Shown piece by piece: positions 33,913 to 47,765 of a stretch of 64,000 nt of DNA (its first letter is position 1; every line of letters starts with the position of its first letter). The stretch spans positions 62,001 through 126,000 of the forward strand of contig NZ_JAIWPT010000008.1 in NCBI RefSeq assembly GCF_021191695.1. The letters run 5' to 3'. A program made the position numbers and the translations under genes. Source of the stretch: Proluteimonas luteida. GTDB lineage: Bacteria > Pseudomonadota > Gammaproteobacteria > Xanthomonadales > Xanthomonadaceae. Under the pieces are notes generated by a model. It was given only the letters and a program-made list of their open reading frames with translations. It was not told where the DNA came from and did not search any database.

Positions 33913-34785
33913 GTGAGCACGCCGCCGTGGACCACGCTGGTCGAGGCCGAAGCGCTGGCGCAGGCCCTGGCACGTGGCGACGAACTGCGCATCGTCGACT
34001 GCCGGTTCTCGCTGGCGGCATCCCAGGGCGCGGCGGATGCCGGCGAGGCCGCATGGCGCGCGGCGCACCTGTCCGGCGCGGTGTACGCACATCTGGACCG
34101 CGACCTGTCGGGTCCGCACGCGCCGGGCCTGGGCCGGCATCCGTGGCCGCGAGACGCGACCTTTGCCGCGACGCTCGGGCGCTGGGGCATCGGGCCGGCG
34201 ACCCAGGTCGTCGCCTACGACGATGGCGACGGCGCATTCGCCGCGCGGCTGTGGTGGCTGCTGCGCTGCTTCGGCCACGACCGGGTCGCCGTGCTCGACG
34301 GCGGCTGGGCCCGCTGGACCGCGCTCGGCCTGCCGACGACGGCGCGGGTCGACGCGCCGGCACCGGCGGCGGTGTCCGGCGGCTTCGATAGCAGTCGACT
34401 GCTGCATCGGGCCGAGGACGTGCAACGGCATCTGGACACGGGCGGCCTGCTGGTCGATGCCCGCGCCGCGGCGCGGTTCCGCGGCGAGGTCGAGCCGATC
34501 GACCCGCGCGCAGGTCATGTGCCGGGCGCGGTCAACCGGTCCTATGCGGACAACCTGCACGATGGCCGTTTCAAGCCGGCGGCGATGCTGGCCGCCGAGT
34601 TCGACGCGCTGCTCGGCGACCGCGCCGCCGGCGAGGTCGTCGCCATGTGCGGGTCCGGCGTCACCGCCTGCCACCACCTGCTGGCGATGGTGCATGCGGG
34701 ACGCCCGGGTGCGCGCCTGTACACCGGCTCGTGGAGCGGCTGGATCGAGGATCCGCGGCGCCCGGTTGCCATCGGCGACGGTTGA
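33913..34785 (+). CDS. sseA: 3-mercaptopyruvate/thiosulfate sulfurtransferase, two rhodanese domains
   Basis: 290 residues. An inactive N-terminal rhodanese domain (~8-140) and a catalytic C-terminal one (~165-285) with Cys246 in the loop CGSGVTA, the loop type of SseA-like mercaptopyruvate sulfurtransferases. The GTG start at 33913 lies 10 bp after the nudL stop. It transfers sulfur to a thiophilic acceptor in the cytoplasm or, in some species, the periplasm; no signal peptide is seen. Confidence 0.88.
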   Translation: MSTPPWTTLVEAEALAQALARGDELRIVDCRFSLAASQGAADAGEAAWRAAHLSGAVYAHLDRDLSGPHAPGLGRHPWPRDATFAATLGRWGIGPATQVVAYDDGDGAFAARLWWLLRCFGHDRVAVLDGGWARWTALGLPTTARVDAPAPAAVSGGFDSSRLLHRAEDVQRHLDTGGLLVDARAAARFRGEVEPIDPRAGHVPGAVNRSYADNLHDGRFKPAAMLAAEFDALLGDRAAGEVVAMCGSGVTACHHLLAMVHAGRPGARLYTGSWSGWIEDPRRPVAIGDG

Positions 34786-35006
34786 GAACCCGGGAGGGCA
34801 TAGCGCCCGCCGACGCCTGCGCCAGGCGCACGTCGCGACCGCCATGCAATGCCTGGCGGGGGTCTCGCCAAGGCGTTCTCTTCCCGGCCTCCGGGACGGC
34901 CGCGGCCGCTGCGGCGCGGCGGGTGCGAAACGCTGATTTCCGGGGCCGGCCTGCTGCATGCGGAACGGGCCGGCTATCGTCGTGCCTTGCCGCCGTGGAG
35001 ACCGCC

Positions 35007-35987
35007 ATGCGCCGATTGCCGACCGTCGCCGTCCTGTCGATGAGCCTGTTGCTTGCGGGATGCGGCAATGACGATGCGGGCGCTCCGGACATCACCGGCG
35101 CCGACGCGGATGCACCCACGGTCGTGCCGACCAGTGCGGAAGCCGGCGGGAATTTCGAGGCGGATACGCGCGCCTGGCGGCAGACGCGCGAGGCGCGCCT
35201 GCGCGAACCCGACGGCTGGTTCAGCTTTGCCGGATCGGGGCAGTTGAGCGCCGGTCGCCACACTGTCGGCAGCGCCGCCCGCAGCGCGATCCGCCTGCCG
35301 CAGGGGCCGGACGCATGGGGCGTGCTGACGCTGGCCGATGACGGCACGCTGGCCTTCGAGCCCGCACCCGGCAGCGGCGTCACCGTCGATGGCCATCCGG
35401 ACGGGGCCGCGACGGCGGTGCTCCGCACCCAGCGCGAGGAAGACGGCCCGACCAGCGTGCGGTTCGAAGGGACGCGTTTCTACGTGGTCCAGACCGGCGA
35501 CCTGCACGGCTGGCGTTTCCGCGATGCGAATTCGCCATCGCTGCGGGCGTTCACCGGGCTGGACTGGTTCCCGGCCGATCCGCAATGGCGCATCGAGGCC
35601 GAATGGGTGCCCTTCGATCCGCCGCGGACGCTGGATCTGGTCAGCTCGATCGGCACGCCCGAGCCGGGACGCTCGCCGGGCAAGGCGGTGTTCGAGCGCG
35701 ATGGCCGCCGCCACGAACTGCAGCCGATCGTCGAGGACGAGGGCGGCAGCCTGTTCTTCATCTTCGCCGACCGCACCAGCGGCCGGCAGACCTACGGCGG
35801 CGCGCGCTTCCTCTACGCCGACCTGCCGGTGGACGGCAGGGTCGTGCTCGATTTCAACCGGGCGCAGAATCCGCCGTGCGCGCTGACTCCGCACGTGGTA
35901 TGCCCGATGGCGCCGCCCGGGAACCGGCTGGACCTGGCGGTCGAGGCCGGCGAGAAGACCTACGTCGACCCTGCCGGCGCGCACTGA
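35007..35987 (+). CDS. DUF1684 lipoprotein
   Basis: 326 residues. Lipoprotein signal with LLLAGC (Cys19), an Asp/Ala-rich linker and a DUF1684 domain, recognisable by REPDGWFSFAGSGQL (~70), DLVSSIGTPEPGRSPGKA (~210) and the C-terminal NPPCALTPHVVCPMAPPGNRL with two conserved cysteines. Function unknown. A GGAG lies eight bases upstream of the ATG at 35007. Monocistronic. Confidence 0.85.
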   Translation: MRRLPTVAVLSMSLLLAGCGNDDAGAPDITGADADAPTVVPTSAEAGGNFEADTRAWRQTREARLREPDGWFSFAGSGQLSAGRHTVGSAARSAIRLPQGPDAWGVLTLADDGTLAFEPAPGSGVTVDGHPDGAATAVLRTQREEDGPTSVRFEGTRFYVVQTGDLHGWRFRDANSPSLRAFTGLDWFPADPQWRIEAEWVPFDPPRTLDLVSSIGTPEPGRSPGKAVFERDGRRHELQPIVEDEGGSLFFIFADRTSGRQTYGGARFLYADLPVDGRVVLDFNRAQNPPCALTPHVVCPMAPPGNRLDLAVEAGEKTYVDPAGAH

Positions 35988-36394
35988 GACCGGTGCCGGC
36001 CCCGCCGGGGGCCTTGCGCAGGCATTCCCCGTGTCCCCGGCGCAGCGAAGATACCCGCGTCCCCTTTGTCCTGGACAATGACGCTGCACGCAGGCCTGTC
36101 GCCGCGTGCGCGACGGCATGTTCCGTTGCCGTCGATCCGGCTGCGCGCATCCGGTACGCGCCGTGCCTGCACGCAAGGGCGGATGCCCATACAATCGGAG
36201 ACGCGGTCGCGCCATCGGCGCGGCTGCATCCCGACCGCGGCCGAAGCCGCGACCGGCGATGATGGGGAGCGCCCGTGTCGATGTGGCTGCACGGGATTCG
36301 CATTGCCGGTCCGCGTGCGGCCGACCGTTTCCGGCGGGTCCGGAACCCATCCGTACGAGCGCCGGCGCGCCGGCGTCCGGCACAGGGGCAGCCA
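35988..36394. other. Long leader/intergenic region before the P-type ATPase
   Basis: 407 bp without a supported gene. It opens with a 6-bp hairpin (35998-36013, GGCCCC-GCCG-GGGGCC) after the DUF1684 stop, lacking a U-run. TACAAT at 36190-36195 is a possible -10 with a poor -35 (CTGCAC, 17-bp spacer), which would leave a ~195-nt leader. No known riboswitch was recognised. Confidence 0.35.
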
Positions 36395-39190
36395 ATGAGT
36401 GAACACGCAACGCCGTCAACGTCTATCCGCCGCCCGTTGCCGGCCGGGGAAGGCGAGGCATCCGCCGACGGCGCCGACGTGGCCTGGCACGCCTTGCCGC
36501 CGGACACCGTGCTCGCGCGCTTGCAGGTGGGGCATGACGGACTCGACAGCGCCGAAGCCGCACGGCGGCGCGCGCACTATGGCGACAACGAGCTGCCCGC
36601 GGCGAAGCCGCGGCCGGCCTGGTTGCGGTTCCTGTCGCATTTCAACAACGCGCTGATCATCTTCCTGGCCGCGGCCTCGGTCGCGGCGCTGGCGCTGGGG
36701 CACTACATCGACGCGGTGGTGATCCTGCTGGTGATCGTGGTCAACGCGATCGTCGGTTTCGTCCAGGAAGGCCGCGCCGAGCAGGCGCTGGCGCAGCTGC
36801 AGTCGATGCTGGCGCCGAACGCGCGGGTGCTGCGCGACGGCAAGCGCCAGGTGATTCCGGTCATCGGGCTGGTGCCCGGCGACATCGTGACGCTGGAGGC
36901 CGGCGACCGGGTGCCGGCCGACCTGCGCCTGCTGCGCGCGCGCGGCCTGCTGATCGACGAGGCGGCGCTGACCGGCGAATCGGTCGCCGCCGGCAAGACC
37001 GATGCGGCGGTGGCGGAGGACGCGGCGCTGGGCGACCGCACCGGCATGGCCTACTCCGGCACGCTGGTCGCCGCGGGGCTGGGCACCGGCGTCGTCGTCG
37101 GCACCGGCGCGGCCACCGAGATGGGGCGTATCAGCAAGCTGCTGCAGTCGGTGACCGCGCTGACCACGCCGCTGCTGCGCCAGATCAACGCCTTCGGCCG
37201 CCGCTTCACCTTCGTCGCGATCGGCTCCGCGGCGCTGCTGTTCGTGTTCGCGGTGCTGCTGCGTGGCTACGACTGGGTCGACGCGCTGATGGTCGTGGTC
37301 GCGCTCGCGGTCGGCGTGGTGCCCGAGGGCCTGCCGGCGGTGATCACGATCACCCTGGCGATCGGCGTGCGCCGCATGGCCGCGCGCAACGCGATCGTGC
37401 GCCGGCTGCCGGCGGTGGAGACGCTGGGCGCGACGACGACGATCTGCTCGGACAAGACCGGCACGCTGACCCGCAACGAGATGACCGCGCGGCGGCTGGT
37501 CACCGGTGCCAGCGTGGTCGAGGCAGAAGGCGCCGGCTATGCGCCGGTCGGCGGCCTGCGCACGCTGGCCGGCGACCGCGACGCCGATGCCGCGCTGCGC
37601 CTGCTGCTCGTCGACGGCGTGCTGTGCAACGACGCCAACCTGCGCGAGGCCGGTGGCGACTGGGTCGTCGACGGCGACCCGATGGAGGGCGCGCTGCTCG
37701 CGCTCGCCGCCAAGGCGGGCCTGGAAAGCCTCGACCTCGCCGCGGTGCATCCGCGGCTCGACGAGGTACCGTTCGATGCGCAGCATCGGTTCATGGCGAC
37801 GCTGCACCGCGATGGCGACGGCGCGCTGGTCTGCGTCAAGGGCGCTCCGGAGCAGGTGCTGGCACTGAGCAGCGGGCAGCTGGACGCGGCCGGGCACGTG
37901 GTCGCCCTGGACCGCGGCCACTGGGAGCGGGCGATCGCCGAGGCCGGCGACGAGGGCCAGCGCGTGCTCGGCTTCGCGGTCCGGCACCTGGACGCGGTGC
38001 CGGAGCGCTTCGGTTTCGACGAGGTCGGCGGGCTCGCGTTCGTCGGCGTGATCGGCTTCATCGATCCGCCGCGCGACGAGGCGGTGGCGGCGGTGGCCGA
38101 CTGCCACTCGGCCGGCATCGCGGTGAAGATGATCACCGGCGACCATGCCGCGACCGCATCGGCGATCGCCCGCCAGCTCGGCATCGCGCGCGATCCGCAC
38201 GTGGTCACCGGCCAGGAACTGGAACTGCTCGACGATGCCGAACTGCCGGCGCTGGCACTGGACTCGGACGTGTTTGCGCGCACCAGCCCCGAGCACAAGC
38301 TGCGCATCGTGCGCGCGCTGCAGTCGCGCGGGCAGACGGTGGCGATGACCGGCGACGGGGTCAACGACGCGCCGTCGCTGAAACAGGCCGATGTCGGCAT
38401 CGCGATGGGCAACAAGGGCACCGAGGCGGCCAAGGAGGCCTCGCAGATGGTGCTGGCCGACGACAATTTCGCCTCGATCGTGGCCGCGGTGCGCGAGGGG
38501 CGCGCGGTCTACGACAACATCCGCAAGGTCATCGCCTGGACCATCCCGACCAACGGCGGCGAGGCGCTGGCGATCGTCGCGGCGATCGCGCTGGGCCTGA
38601 CCCTGCCGATGACGCCGGCGCAGATCCTGTGGATCAACATGGTGCTGACGATCACCCTGGGCCTGGTGCTGGCGTTCGAGCCGGCCGAGCCGGGACTGAT
38701 GCAGCGGCCGCCGCGGCGGCCCGATGCGCCGCTGGTCTCGCCGTTCATGCTGTGGCGGATCATCTTCGTGTCGCTGCTGTTCACCCTCGGCGCGTTCGGC
38801 GTGTTCTTCTGGTCGCTGTCGCGCCACGATGGCGACGTCGCGCTGGCGCGGACGATGGTGGTCAACGTCATCTGCGTGATGGAGATCTTCTATCTGTTCA
38901 GCGTGCGCTACCTGCAGATGACCTCGTTCACGCTGCGCGGCCTGCGCGGGACGCCGCAGGTGTTCTGGGCGCTGGGCGGCGTCATCGCCGGCCAGATGGC
39001 CTTCACCTACCTGCCGTGGATGCAGCAGGTGTTCGACACCCGCGCGGTGCCGTTCGTCGACGGCGTGGCGATCGTGCTGGTCGGCGTGGTGATGATGGCC
39101 GTGCTGGAGGTGGAGAAGGGCCTGCTGCGGCGGCTCGGCTGGTTCGAGGAACTGCAGCGCACGCCGCCTGCGCCGCCGGCCGGCCACTGA
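36395..39190 (+). CDS. Type II-like P-type cation ATPase
   Basis: 931 residues from ATG 36395 (AGGGG 8 bp upstream). N-terminal cation-ATPase domain, TGES (~193), PEGLP in M4 (310-314), phosphorylation site Asp353 in CSDKTGTLT, GDGVNDAPS (~653) and ten membrane helices. The layout is that of SERCA/PMR1-like ATPases, but M6 reads NMVLTITLGLVLAFEP where Ca2+ pumps have NLVTDGLPA, so the ion-liganding Asp is missing. This places it in the bacterial 'HAD-IC P-type ATPase' branch of unassigned ion specificity. Not a heavy-metal type: no CPC motif or N-terminal metal-binding repeat. Confidence 0.88.
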   Translation: MSEHATPSTSIRRPLPAGEGEASADGADVAWHALPPDTVLARLQVGHDGLDSAEAARRRAHYGDNELPAAKPRPAWLRFLSHFNNALIIFLAAASVAALALGHYIDAVVILLVIVVNAIVGFVQEGRAEQALAQLQSMLAPNARVLRDGKRQVIPVIGLVPGDIVTLEAGDRVPADLRLLRARGLLIDEAALTGESVAAGKTDAAVAEDAALGDRTGMAYSGTLVAAGLGTGVVVGTGAATEMGRISKLLQSVTALTTPLLRQINAFGRRFTFVAIGSAALLFVFAVLLRGYDWVDALMVVVALAVGVVPEGLPAVITITLAIGVRRMAARNAIVRRLPAVETLGATTTICSDKTGTLTRNEMTARRLVTGASVVEAEGAGYAPVGGLRTLAGDRDADAALRLLLVDGVLCNDANLREAGGDWVVDGDPMEGALLALAAKAGLESLDLAAVHPRLDEVPFDAQHRFMATLHRDGDGALVCVKGAPEQVLALSSGQLDAAGHVVALDRGHWERAIAEAGDEGQRVLGFAVRHLDAVPERFGFDEVGGLAFVGVIGFIDPPRDEAVAAVADCHSAGIAVKMITGDHAATASAIARQLGIARDPHVVTGQELELLDDAELPALALDSDVFARTSPEHKLRIVRALQSRGQTVAMTGDGVNDAPSLKQADVGIAMGNKGTEAAKEASQMVLADDNFASIVAAVREGRAVYDNIRKVIAWTIPTNGGEALAIVAAIALGLTLPMTPAQILWINMVLTITLGLVLAFEPAEPGLMQRPPRRPDAPLVSPFMLWRIIFVSLLFTLGAFGVFFWSLSRHDGDVALARTMVVNVICVMEIFYLFSVRYLQMTSFTLRGLRGTPQVFWALGGVIAGQMAFTYLPWMQQVFDTRAVPFVDGVAIVLVGVVMMAVLEVEKGLLRRLGWFEELQRTPPAPPAGH

Positions 39191-39223
39191 CCCGTCGTCG
39201 TCACCGGGTCGTGCGCCTGTCCC

Positions 39224-39279
39224 GTAGGAGCGCCCCTGGGGCGCGATTGCGGGATGCGGACCGGTCCGGGCCGGTCCGC
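39224..39279. repeat. GTAGGAGCG repeat and hairpin between converging genes
   Basis: GTAGGAGCGCCCCTGGGGCGCGA (39224-39246) is a common xanthomonad intergenic element. Directly after it, GCGGACCGG-N6-CCGGTCCGC (39256-39279) forms a perfect 9-bp stem. Without U-runs, but placed to end both converging transcripts. Confidence 0.6.
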
Positions 39280-39286
39280 ACGCTCG

Positions 39287-40048
39287 TCAGCGTCGCAGCC
39301 GCGCGGCCAGCGCCTGCAGCGCGCCGCGGGTGTCCGGGTCGCGCCAGCTGGCGATGAAGTGGTCGACGTCGATCCATTCCGGCGCCACCGCCGCGACCAG
39401 GTCGGCGCGCGCGATCGCGCGGGTCGCCAGCATCGGCTGGCGCGGCAGTTGCAGCAGCGATTCCAGCCAGGCGCGGGCGCGGGCGACGACGTCCGCGGGC
39501 GCGGCCAGTTCGTCGACCAGGCCGATGCGCTGCGCCTGCGCGGCGTCGACCATCGCGCCGGCGACCAGCAGCCGCTCGGCCTGGCGCGCGCCCACCGCGC
39601 GGCGCAGCAGGCGCTGGATGCCCTCGGGCGCGACCAGGCCGACCTGGACCTCGTTGAGGCCGATGACGAACGGGCCCTCGGCCATCACCCGGTAGTCGCA
39701 GCACAGCGCCAGCACGCAGCCGCCGGCCGGCGAATGTCCGGTGACCGCCGCGGTGACCGGCACCGGCGAGGTGGCGATGGCGCGGGCCAGGTCGAGGAAA
39801 CCGAGCCAGGCGGCGCGCACGTCGGCATCGTCGTCCAGCGACAGCAGATAGGGCACATCGAGGCCGCCGGAGAAGATGCCCTCGCCGCCGGACAGCACGA
39901 TGCCGCCGACGCCGTCGGCCCCGGCCTGCGCCAGTTCGGTCCGTAGCGCCGCGCACAGCACCGGGTCGAGCGCGTTGGCCGGCGGCCGCGCCAGTTTCAG
40001 TTCGCGGATGTCGCCGTGGTCGATGCGTTCGACGGTCGCTTGCGGCAT
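39287..40048 (-). CDS. Delta3-delta2-enoyl-CoA isomerase, ECI1-like
   Basis: 253 residues of the crotonase fold. GHSPAGGCVLALCCDYRVMA (near 104-123) and GLNEVQVGL with Glu133 match mitochondrial ECI1 (ACPAGGC, GLNETQLG); the first hydratase glutamate is absent, so isomerisation of 3-enoyl-CoA rather than hydration is predicted. It should serve oxidation of unsaturated fatty acids. Lies 24 bp after the thioesterase in the uvrA transcript. Confidence 0.8.
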   Translation of the reverse strand: MPQATVERIDHGDIRELKLARPPANALDPVLCAALRTELAQAGADGVGGIVLSGGEGIFSGGLDVPYLLSLDDDADVRAAWLGFLDLARAIATSPVPVTAAVTGHSPAGGCVLALCCDYRVMAEGPFVIGLNEVQVGLVAPEGIQRLLRRAVGARQAERLLVAGAMVDAAQAQRIGLVDELAAPADVVARARAWLESLLQLPRQPMLATRAIARADLVAAVAPEWIDVDHFIASWRDPDTRGALQALAARLRR

Positions 40049-40072
40049 GGGGAACTCCGGGGGCGGGTGGCG

Positions 40073-40491
40073 TCAGGCGGACGCGGGCTGCGCCGCGTGG
40101 CTGCGCACGGTGTCGGGCAGGGGCGTCGGGCGGCCGGTCGCGCGGTCGATCCAGACCATGACCACGTGGCCGTCGGCATGCAGCGTGGCGCCGTCGTCGG
40201 ACACGATGCGGTGGCCGATGGTGACGCTGGAGGTGCCGATGCGATCGGCGATCAGTTCGACCACGACCTTCGCCGGATAGGGAATCGGAATGCGGTAGTT
40301 CATCTGCACCGCGGCCAGCAGCGGCGCGGTCGCGTCGGTGACCCAGGCCTCGCCCAGCGAGTCGAACCAGCGGATCCGCGCCTCCTCCAGATAGGTCATG
40401 AAGTTGGAGTTGTTGACGTGGTTGAACGCGTCGAGGTCGCGCCAGCGCAGTTCGATCGGCACGCGGATCAGCACGGGTGAGGCGGTCTCGC

Positions 40492-40495
<4 letters not shown>
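40073..40495 (-). CDS. Acyl-CoA thioesterase, 4HBT hot-dog fold
   Basis: 140 residues with [22 protein letters not shown] near the N-terminus (key residues Arg19, Asp20, Asp22, His26, Asn28-29), the YbgC/FadM-like active-site motif. Hydrolyses acyl-CoA to free acid and CoA. Its ATG overlaps the uvrA stop as ATGA, and the enoyl-CoA isomerase follows, so two lipid genes ride on a DNA-repair transcript. Confidence 0.87.
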
Positions 40496-43455
<2,960 letters not shown>

Positions 43456-43839
43456 CGCCATCGGAGTCGGATCCAGTTTGTGGGGGCGGGGGAGGGCAGC
43501 CTGCGCACGCCGCCAGTGGGTTCTGGGGTGGACGCAGCAGCGACGTACGGACAGGGAACGGACGATCGACCAGACTACCGAGCCGGTGATTTGGGGGCAA
43601 ATTCGGCGAACGCCAGTCTGGTCCCGGCACGTCTCATCCGGTGCGACAAGAGGGCGGCCCGCACGGGCGTGGGCAGGTGCCCGGGACGACAGGAGTCCTT
43701 CCGCAAGACGAGGCGAGGGCCCTCCCGATCGCCTGCCACGGGGCCTGTTTGACTCTAACTCACTGAACCCTCTACAATTCCGCTCCTGTCTGCCCTCGAT
43801 GGCGGCAGAGACCACAATAACTACAGAGGAAGTCTGGTC
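43456..43839. other. Divergent region between uvrA and rplU
   Basis: 384 bp holding the rplU promoter at its right end. A 9-bp inverted repeat (GACCAGACT 43568-43576, AGTCTGGTC 43615-43623) spans 56 bp with AT-richer DNA between and may be a regulatory hairpin or operator. The uvrA promoter is not evident, and no SOS box of the TTAG-N6-TACTA type is seen. Confidence 0.4.
43749..43778 (+). promoter_or_regulatory. Sigma-70 promoter of rplU-rpmA
   Basis: TTGACT (43749-43754), 18-bp spacer, TACAAT (43773-43778), 61 bp before the rplU ATG. Close to consensus, as expected of a ribosomal-protein operon. Confidence 0.8.
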
Positions 43840-44166
43840 ATGAGTTATGCAGTACTCGTCACGGGCGGCAAGCAGTACCGCGTGATGGCAGGTGAGACGC
43901 TGCGCGTCGAGAAGCTCGAAGGCGACGTCGGCAGCGAGATCAAGTTCGACAACGTCCTGCTGCTGGGCGACAGCGACGGCGTGAAGCTGGGCGACGCGCT
44001 GAAGGGCGCCACCGTCACCGCCACCGTCAAGGCCCACGGCCGCGCCGACAAGATCCGCATCATCAAGTTCCGTCGCCGCAAGCACCACATGAAGCGCCAG
44101 GGACACCGTCAGCACTACACCGAAATCGAAATCACCGGAATCAACGGTTCCGGCGACAACAAGTAA
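43840..44166 (+). CDS. rplU: 50S ribosomal protein L21
   Basis: 108 residues, full length. [19 protein letters not shown] and the C-terminal [20 protein letters not shown] motif identify bL21, which binds 23S rRNA with L20. AGAGGA lies nine bases before the ATG. rpmA follows after 12 bp, the universal L21-L27 pair. Confidence 0.98.
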   Translation: MSYAVLVTGGKQYRVMAGETLRVEKLEGDVGSEIKFDNVLLLGDSDGVKLGDALKGATVTATVKAHGRADKIRIIKFRRRKHHMKRQGHRQHYTEIEITGINGSGDNK

Positions 44167-44178
44167 GGAGAAGCAGTC

Positions 44179-44439
44179 ATGGCACACAAGAAGGGCGTAG
44201 GTTCCTCGCGCAACGGCCGCGACTCCAACCCGAAGTACCTCGGCGTCAAGATCTTCGGCGGCCAGGCCATCGAAGCGGGCAACATCATCGTGCGCCAGCG
44301 CGGTACCCAGTTCCATCCGGGCGCCGGCGTCGGCCTCGGCCGCGACCACACGCTGTTCGCGCTGGTCGACGGCAAGGTCGAGTTCACGACCAAGGGTCCG
44401 AAGAACCGCCGTACCGTCAGCGTGGTGGCCGAGGCCTGA
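44179..44439 (+). CDS. rpmA: 50S ribosomal protein L27
   Basis: 86 residues. [19 protein letters not shown] is the bL27 N-terminus that reaches the peptidyl-transferase centre; no cleavable N-terminal extension as found in Firmicutes. AAGGAG precedes the ATG at ideal distance. A strong terminator follows, so obgE is on a separate transcript here. Confidence 0.98.
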   Translation: MAHKKGVGSSRNGRDSNPKYLGVKIFGGQAIEAGNIIVRQRGTQFHPGAGVGLGRDHTLFALVDGKVEFTTKGPKNRRTVSVVAEA

Positions 44440-44472
44440 GCCTTGCGTTGCCCGCCGATGACGGCAGGATCC

Positions 44473-44501
44473 GGAAAGCCCCGCGGATAGCGGGGCTTTC
44501 C
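44473..44501 (+). terminator. Terminator of rplU-rpmA
   Basis: Perfect 12-bp stem GGAAAGCCCCGC/GCGGGGCTTTCC with a 5-nt loop and TTT within the 3' arm, 34 bp after rpmA. Confidence 0.85.
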
Positions 44502-44532
44502 ATTTGTGCGAAAGGAACGAGGACGGGGGTCG

Positions 44533-46394
<1,862 letters not shown>

Positions 46395-46422
46395 CGGCAG
46401 GGGCCCCGGCAGGACACCACCG

Positions 46423-47049
46423 ATCAGCGCATTCGAGTTCTTCTTCAGCTTCTATGGGCTGTTGCTCGGCCTTTCGGTGGCCGCGCTGGTAAGCGGGCTT
46501 GCGCAGGTCCTGCACGAGCGCGAACGGATCCGGTTCGGCTGGCTGACGCCGATGCTGGCGGTGTTCGTGGCACTGGACATCACGACGTTCTGGAACCAGG
46601 CATGGATCATCTTCCGGGGCGCGCCGTTCAACATCGCGATCCTCGTGACCGGCCTGGCAATCGCTGCCACCTTCTACGTCGCCGCCAGCGTGACCTTTCC
46701 GCGGGTGTCGGCCGGGGGCGTGGAGCGGCTCGATCTCGACGAGTACTTCTGGGCGAACCGGCGGCTGGTATTCGCCTGCATCATGACGTCCAACCTGATC
46801 GTGGTCGGGCTGTTCTGCATGCTTGCGGCCGCGGATCCCGGATTCGCCTCGATGGCGAGCTCGGTCAGGCTTTGGGTCGGGCTGGCGATCTTCGTCGTCG
46901 GCACGGCAACGGCCGCTTTCGCATCGCGGCGCAGAGTCGCCATCGGCGCCTTGGTCATGGTGCTGGCCTACAGCCTGTGGAACCTGACGTTCGCCGCCCG
47001 GACCCTGATCGCCGGGGGCGGTTGGTCGCCGGCGATCGGCGGCGCGTGA
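46423..47049 (+). CDS. Six-helix membrane protein, apparent ATC start
   Basis: 208 residues if read from ATC 46423 (xSAFEFFFSFYGLLLGLSVAA), with AGGA (46411-46414) eight bases upstream; the only conventional in-frame start is a TTG at 46462 that would cut into the first hydrophobic segment. Several related small membrane proteins begin M(S/T)AFEFFFSF, so either a rare AUC start is used or the ATG has mutated. About six membrane segments, no recognised function. A terminator hairpin lies at 47235. Confidence 0.6.
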   Translation: MSAFEFFFSFYGLLLGLSVAALVSGLAQVLHERERIRFGWLTPMLAVFVALDITTFWNQAWIIFRGAPFNIAILVTGLAIAATFYVAASVTFPRVSAGGVERLDLDEYFWANRRLVFACIMTSNLIVVGLFCMLAAADPGFASMASSVRLWVGLAIFVVGTATAAFASRRRVAIGALVMVLAYSLWNLTFAARTLIAGGGWSPAIGGA

Positions 47050-47234
47050 AGCCGGCGTGGGTCGGGGCAACGCCCCCGACGCACGGGATCCACAGGTCGG
47101 GAACCGGCGATCGCTTCCTGGATGCGTCCGGGTGTCGGGCGCGTAGGCCCGACCTGGCCTCCGAAAAGGGGAGGCCGACACGCCGAGAATCCGCAGCGTT
47201 GGCCCGCCGCGTTTCCGCCCTGGACGGCGACCAC

Positions 47235-47256
47235 AAAATCGCGGGGAGCGATTTTT
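47235..47256 (+). terminator. Terminator after the membrane-protein gene
   Basis: AAAATCGC/GCGATTTT perfect 8-bp stem (47235-47242, 47248-47255), 5-nt loop, ending in a U-run. Confidence 0.75.
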
Positions 47257-47310
47257 GACGTCTCACAGCGACGGCCCGCAGGGTGTCTGCCATGGATGGC
47301 GGACGCAAAA

Positions 47311-47331
47311 AACCCGGCCACATGCCGGGTT
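47311..47331 (-). terminator. Terminator of rpsT
   Basis: On the minus strand, AACCCGGC/GCCGGGTT forms an 8-bp stem around a 5-nt loop and continues into TTTTGCG. It lies 41 bp past the rpsT stop. Confidence 0.85.
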
Positions 47332-47371
47332 CTCTGTCGATCGCGCAGCGCCTTGCGGCGCCGTCGCCGGA

Positions 47372-47641
47372 TCAGGCGGCCTGCAGGGCCTTGATGCGTG
47401 CGGTCAGGCGGCTCTTGTGACGGGCTGCCTTGTTCTTGTGGATCAGGCCGCGCGAGCTGAAACGGTCGAGGATCGGCTGGGCGACCTTGAAGGCCTCCTG
47501 CGCGCCGGCGGCGTCATTGGCGTCGAGCGCCTTGAGCACCTTCTTGACGGCGGTGCGGAGCTGCGAGCGCTGGGCGGAGTTGCGCGCGTTGCGCACGACG
47601 GTCTGCTTGGCGCGCTTCTTGGCGGACTTGATGTTTGCCAC
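47372..47641 (-). CDS. rpsT: 30S ribosomal protein S20
   Basis: 89 residues, bS20: (M)[20 protein letters not shown] ... [19 protein letters not shown]. The start codon is GTG at 47641, behind AGGAA; E. coli rpsT also uses a weak start (UUG) that takes part in autogenous control. Monocistronic, divergent from murJ, the usual arrangement in this group. Confidence 0.97.
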   Translation of the reverse strand: MANIKSAKKRAKQTVVRNARNSAQRSQLRTAVKKVLKALDANDAAGAQEAFKVAQPILDRFSSRGLIHKNKAARHKSRLTARIKALQAA

Positions 47642-47765
47642 GATGGATTCCTGGAAGCTGGACGTGTGAAAATCCGGCTCGGCCGGACGAGTGGAAATTC
47701 GAGCAGGAAATTATGGTGGTTTCAGATACTTGCGTCAACCGGCCCCGGCTGAACGGATTCCGGGC

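Larger units (their letters stand above)
47050..47371. other. Intergenic region with degenerate repeat and two terminators
   Basis: 322 bp between converging genes. 47060-47080 (GTCGGGGCAACGCCCCCGAC) matches in reverse the centre of the GTAGGTCGG repeats at 54025 and 55348; further diverged repeat pieces extend to about 47200. Hairpins at 47235 and 47311 close the two transcription units. Confidence 0.6.

Noticed and set aside
36190..36394. A riboswitch in the leader of the P-type ATPase
   Set aside because: No conserved riboswitch core was recognised and the proposed promoter is weak.
36416..39187. A 923-codon open frame antisense to the P-type ATPase
   Set aside because: Shadow of the ATPase gene in GC-rich DNA; composition dominated by Gln, Arg and His with no motif.
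43456..43839. A LexA/SOS box before uvrA
   Set aside because: No TTAG-N6-TACTA or CTG-N10-CAG site of convincing quality was found; the 9-bp inverted repeat present has 38 bp between arms.
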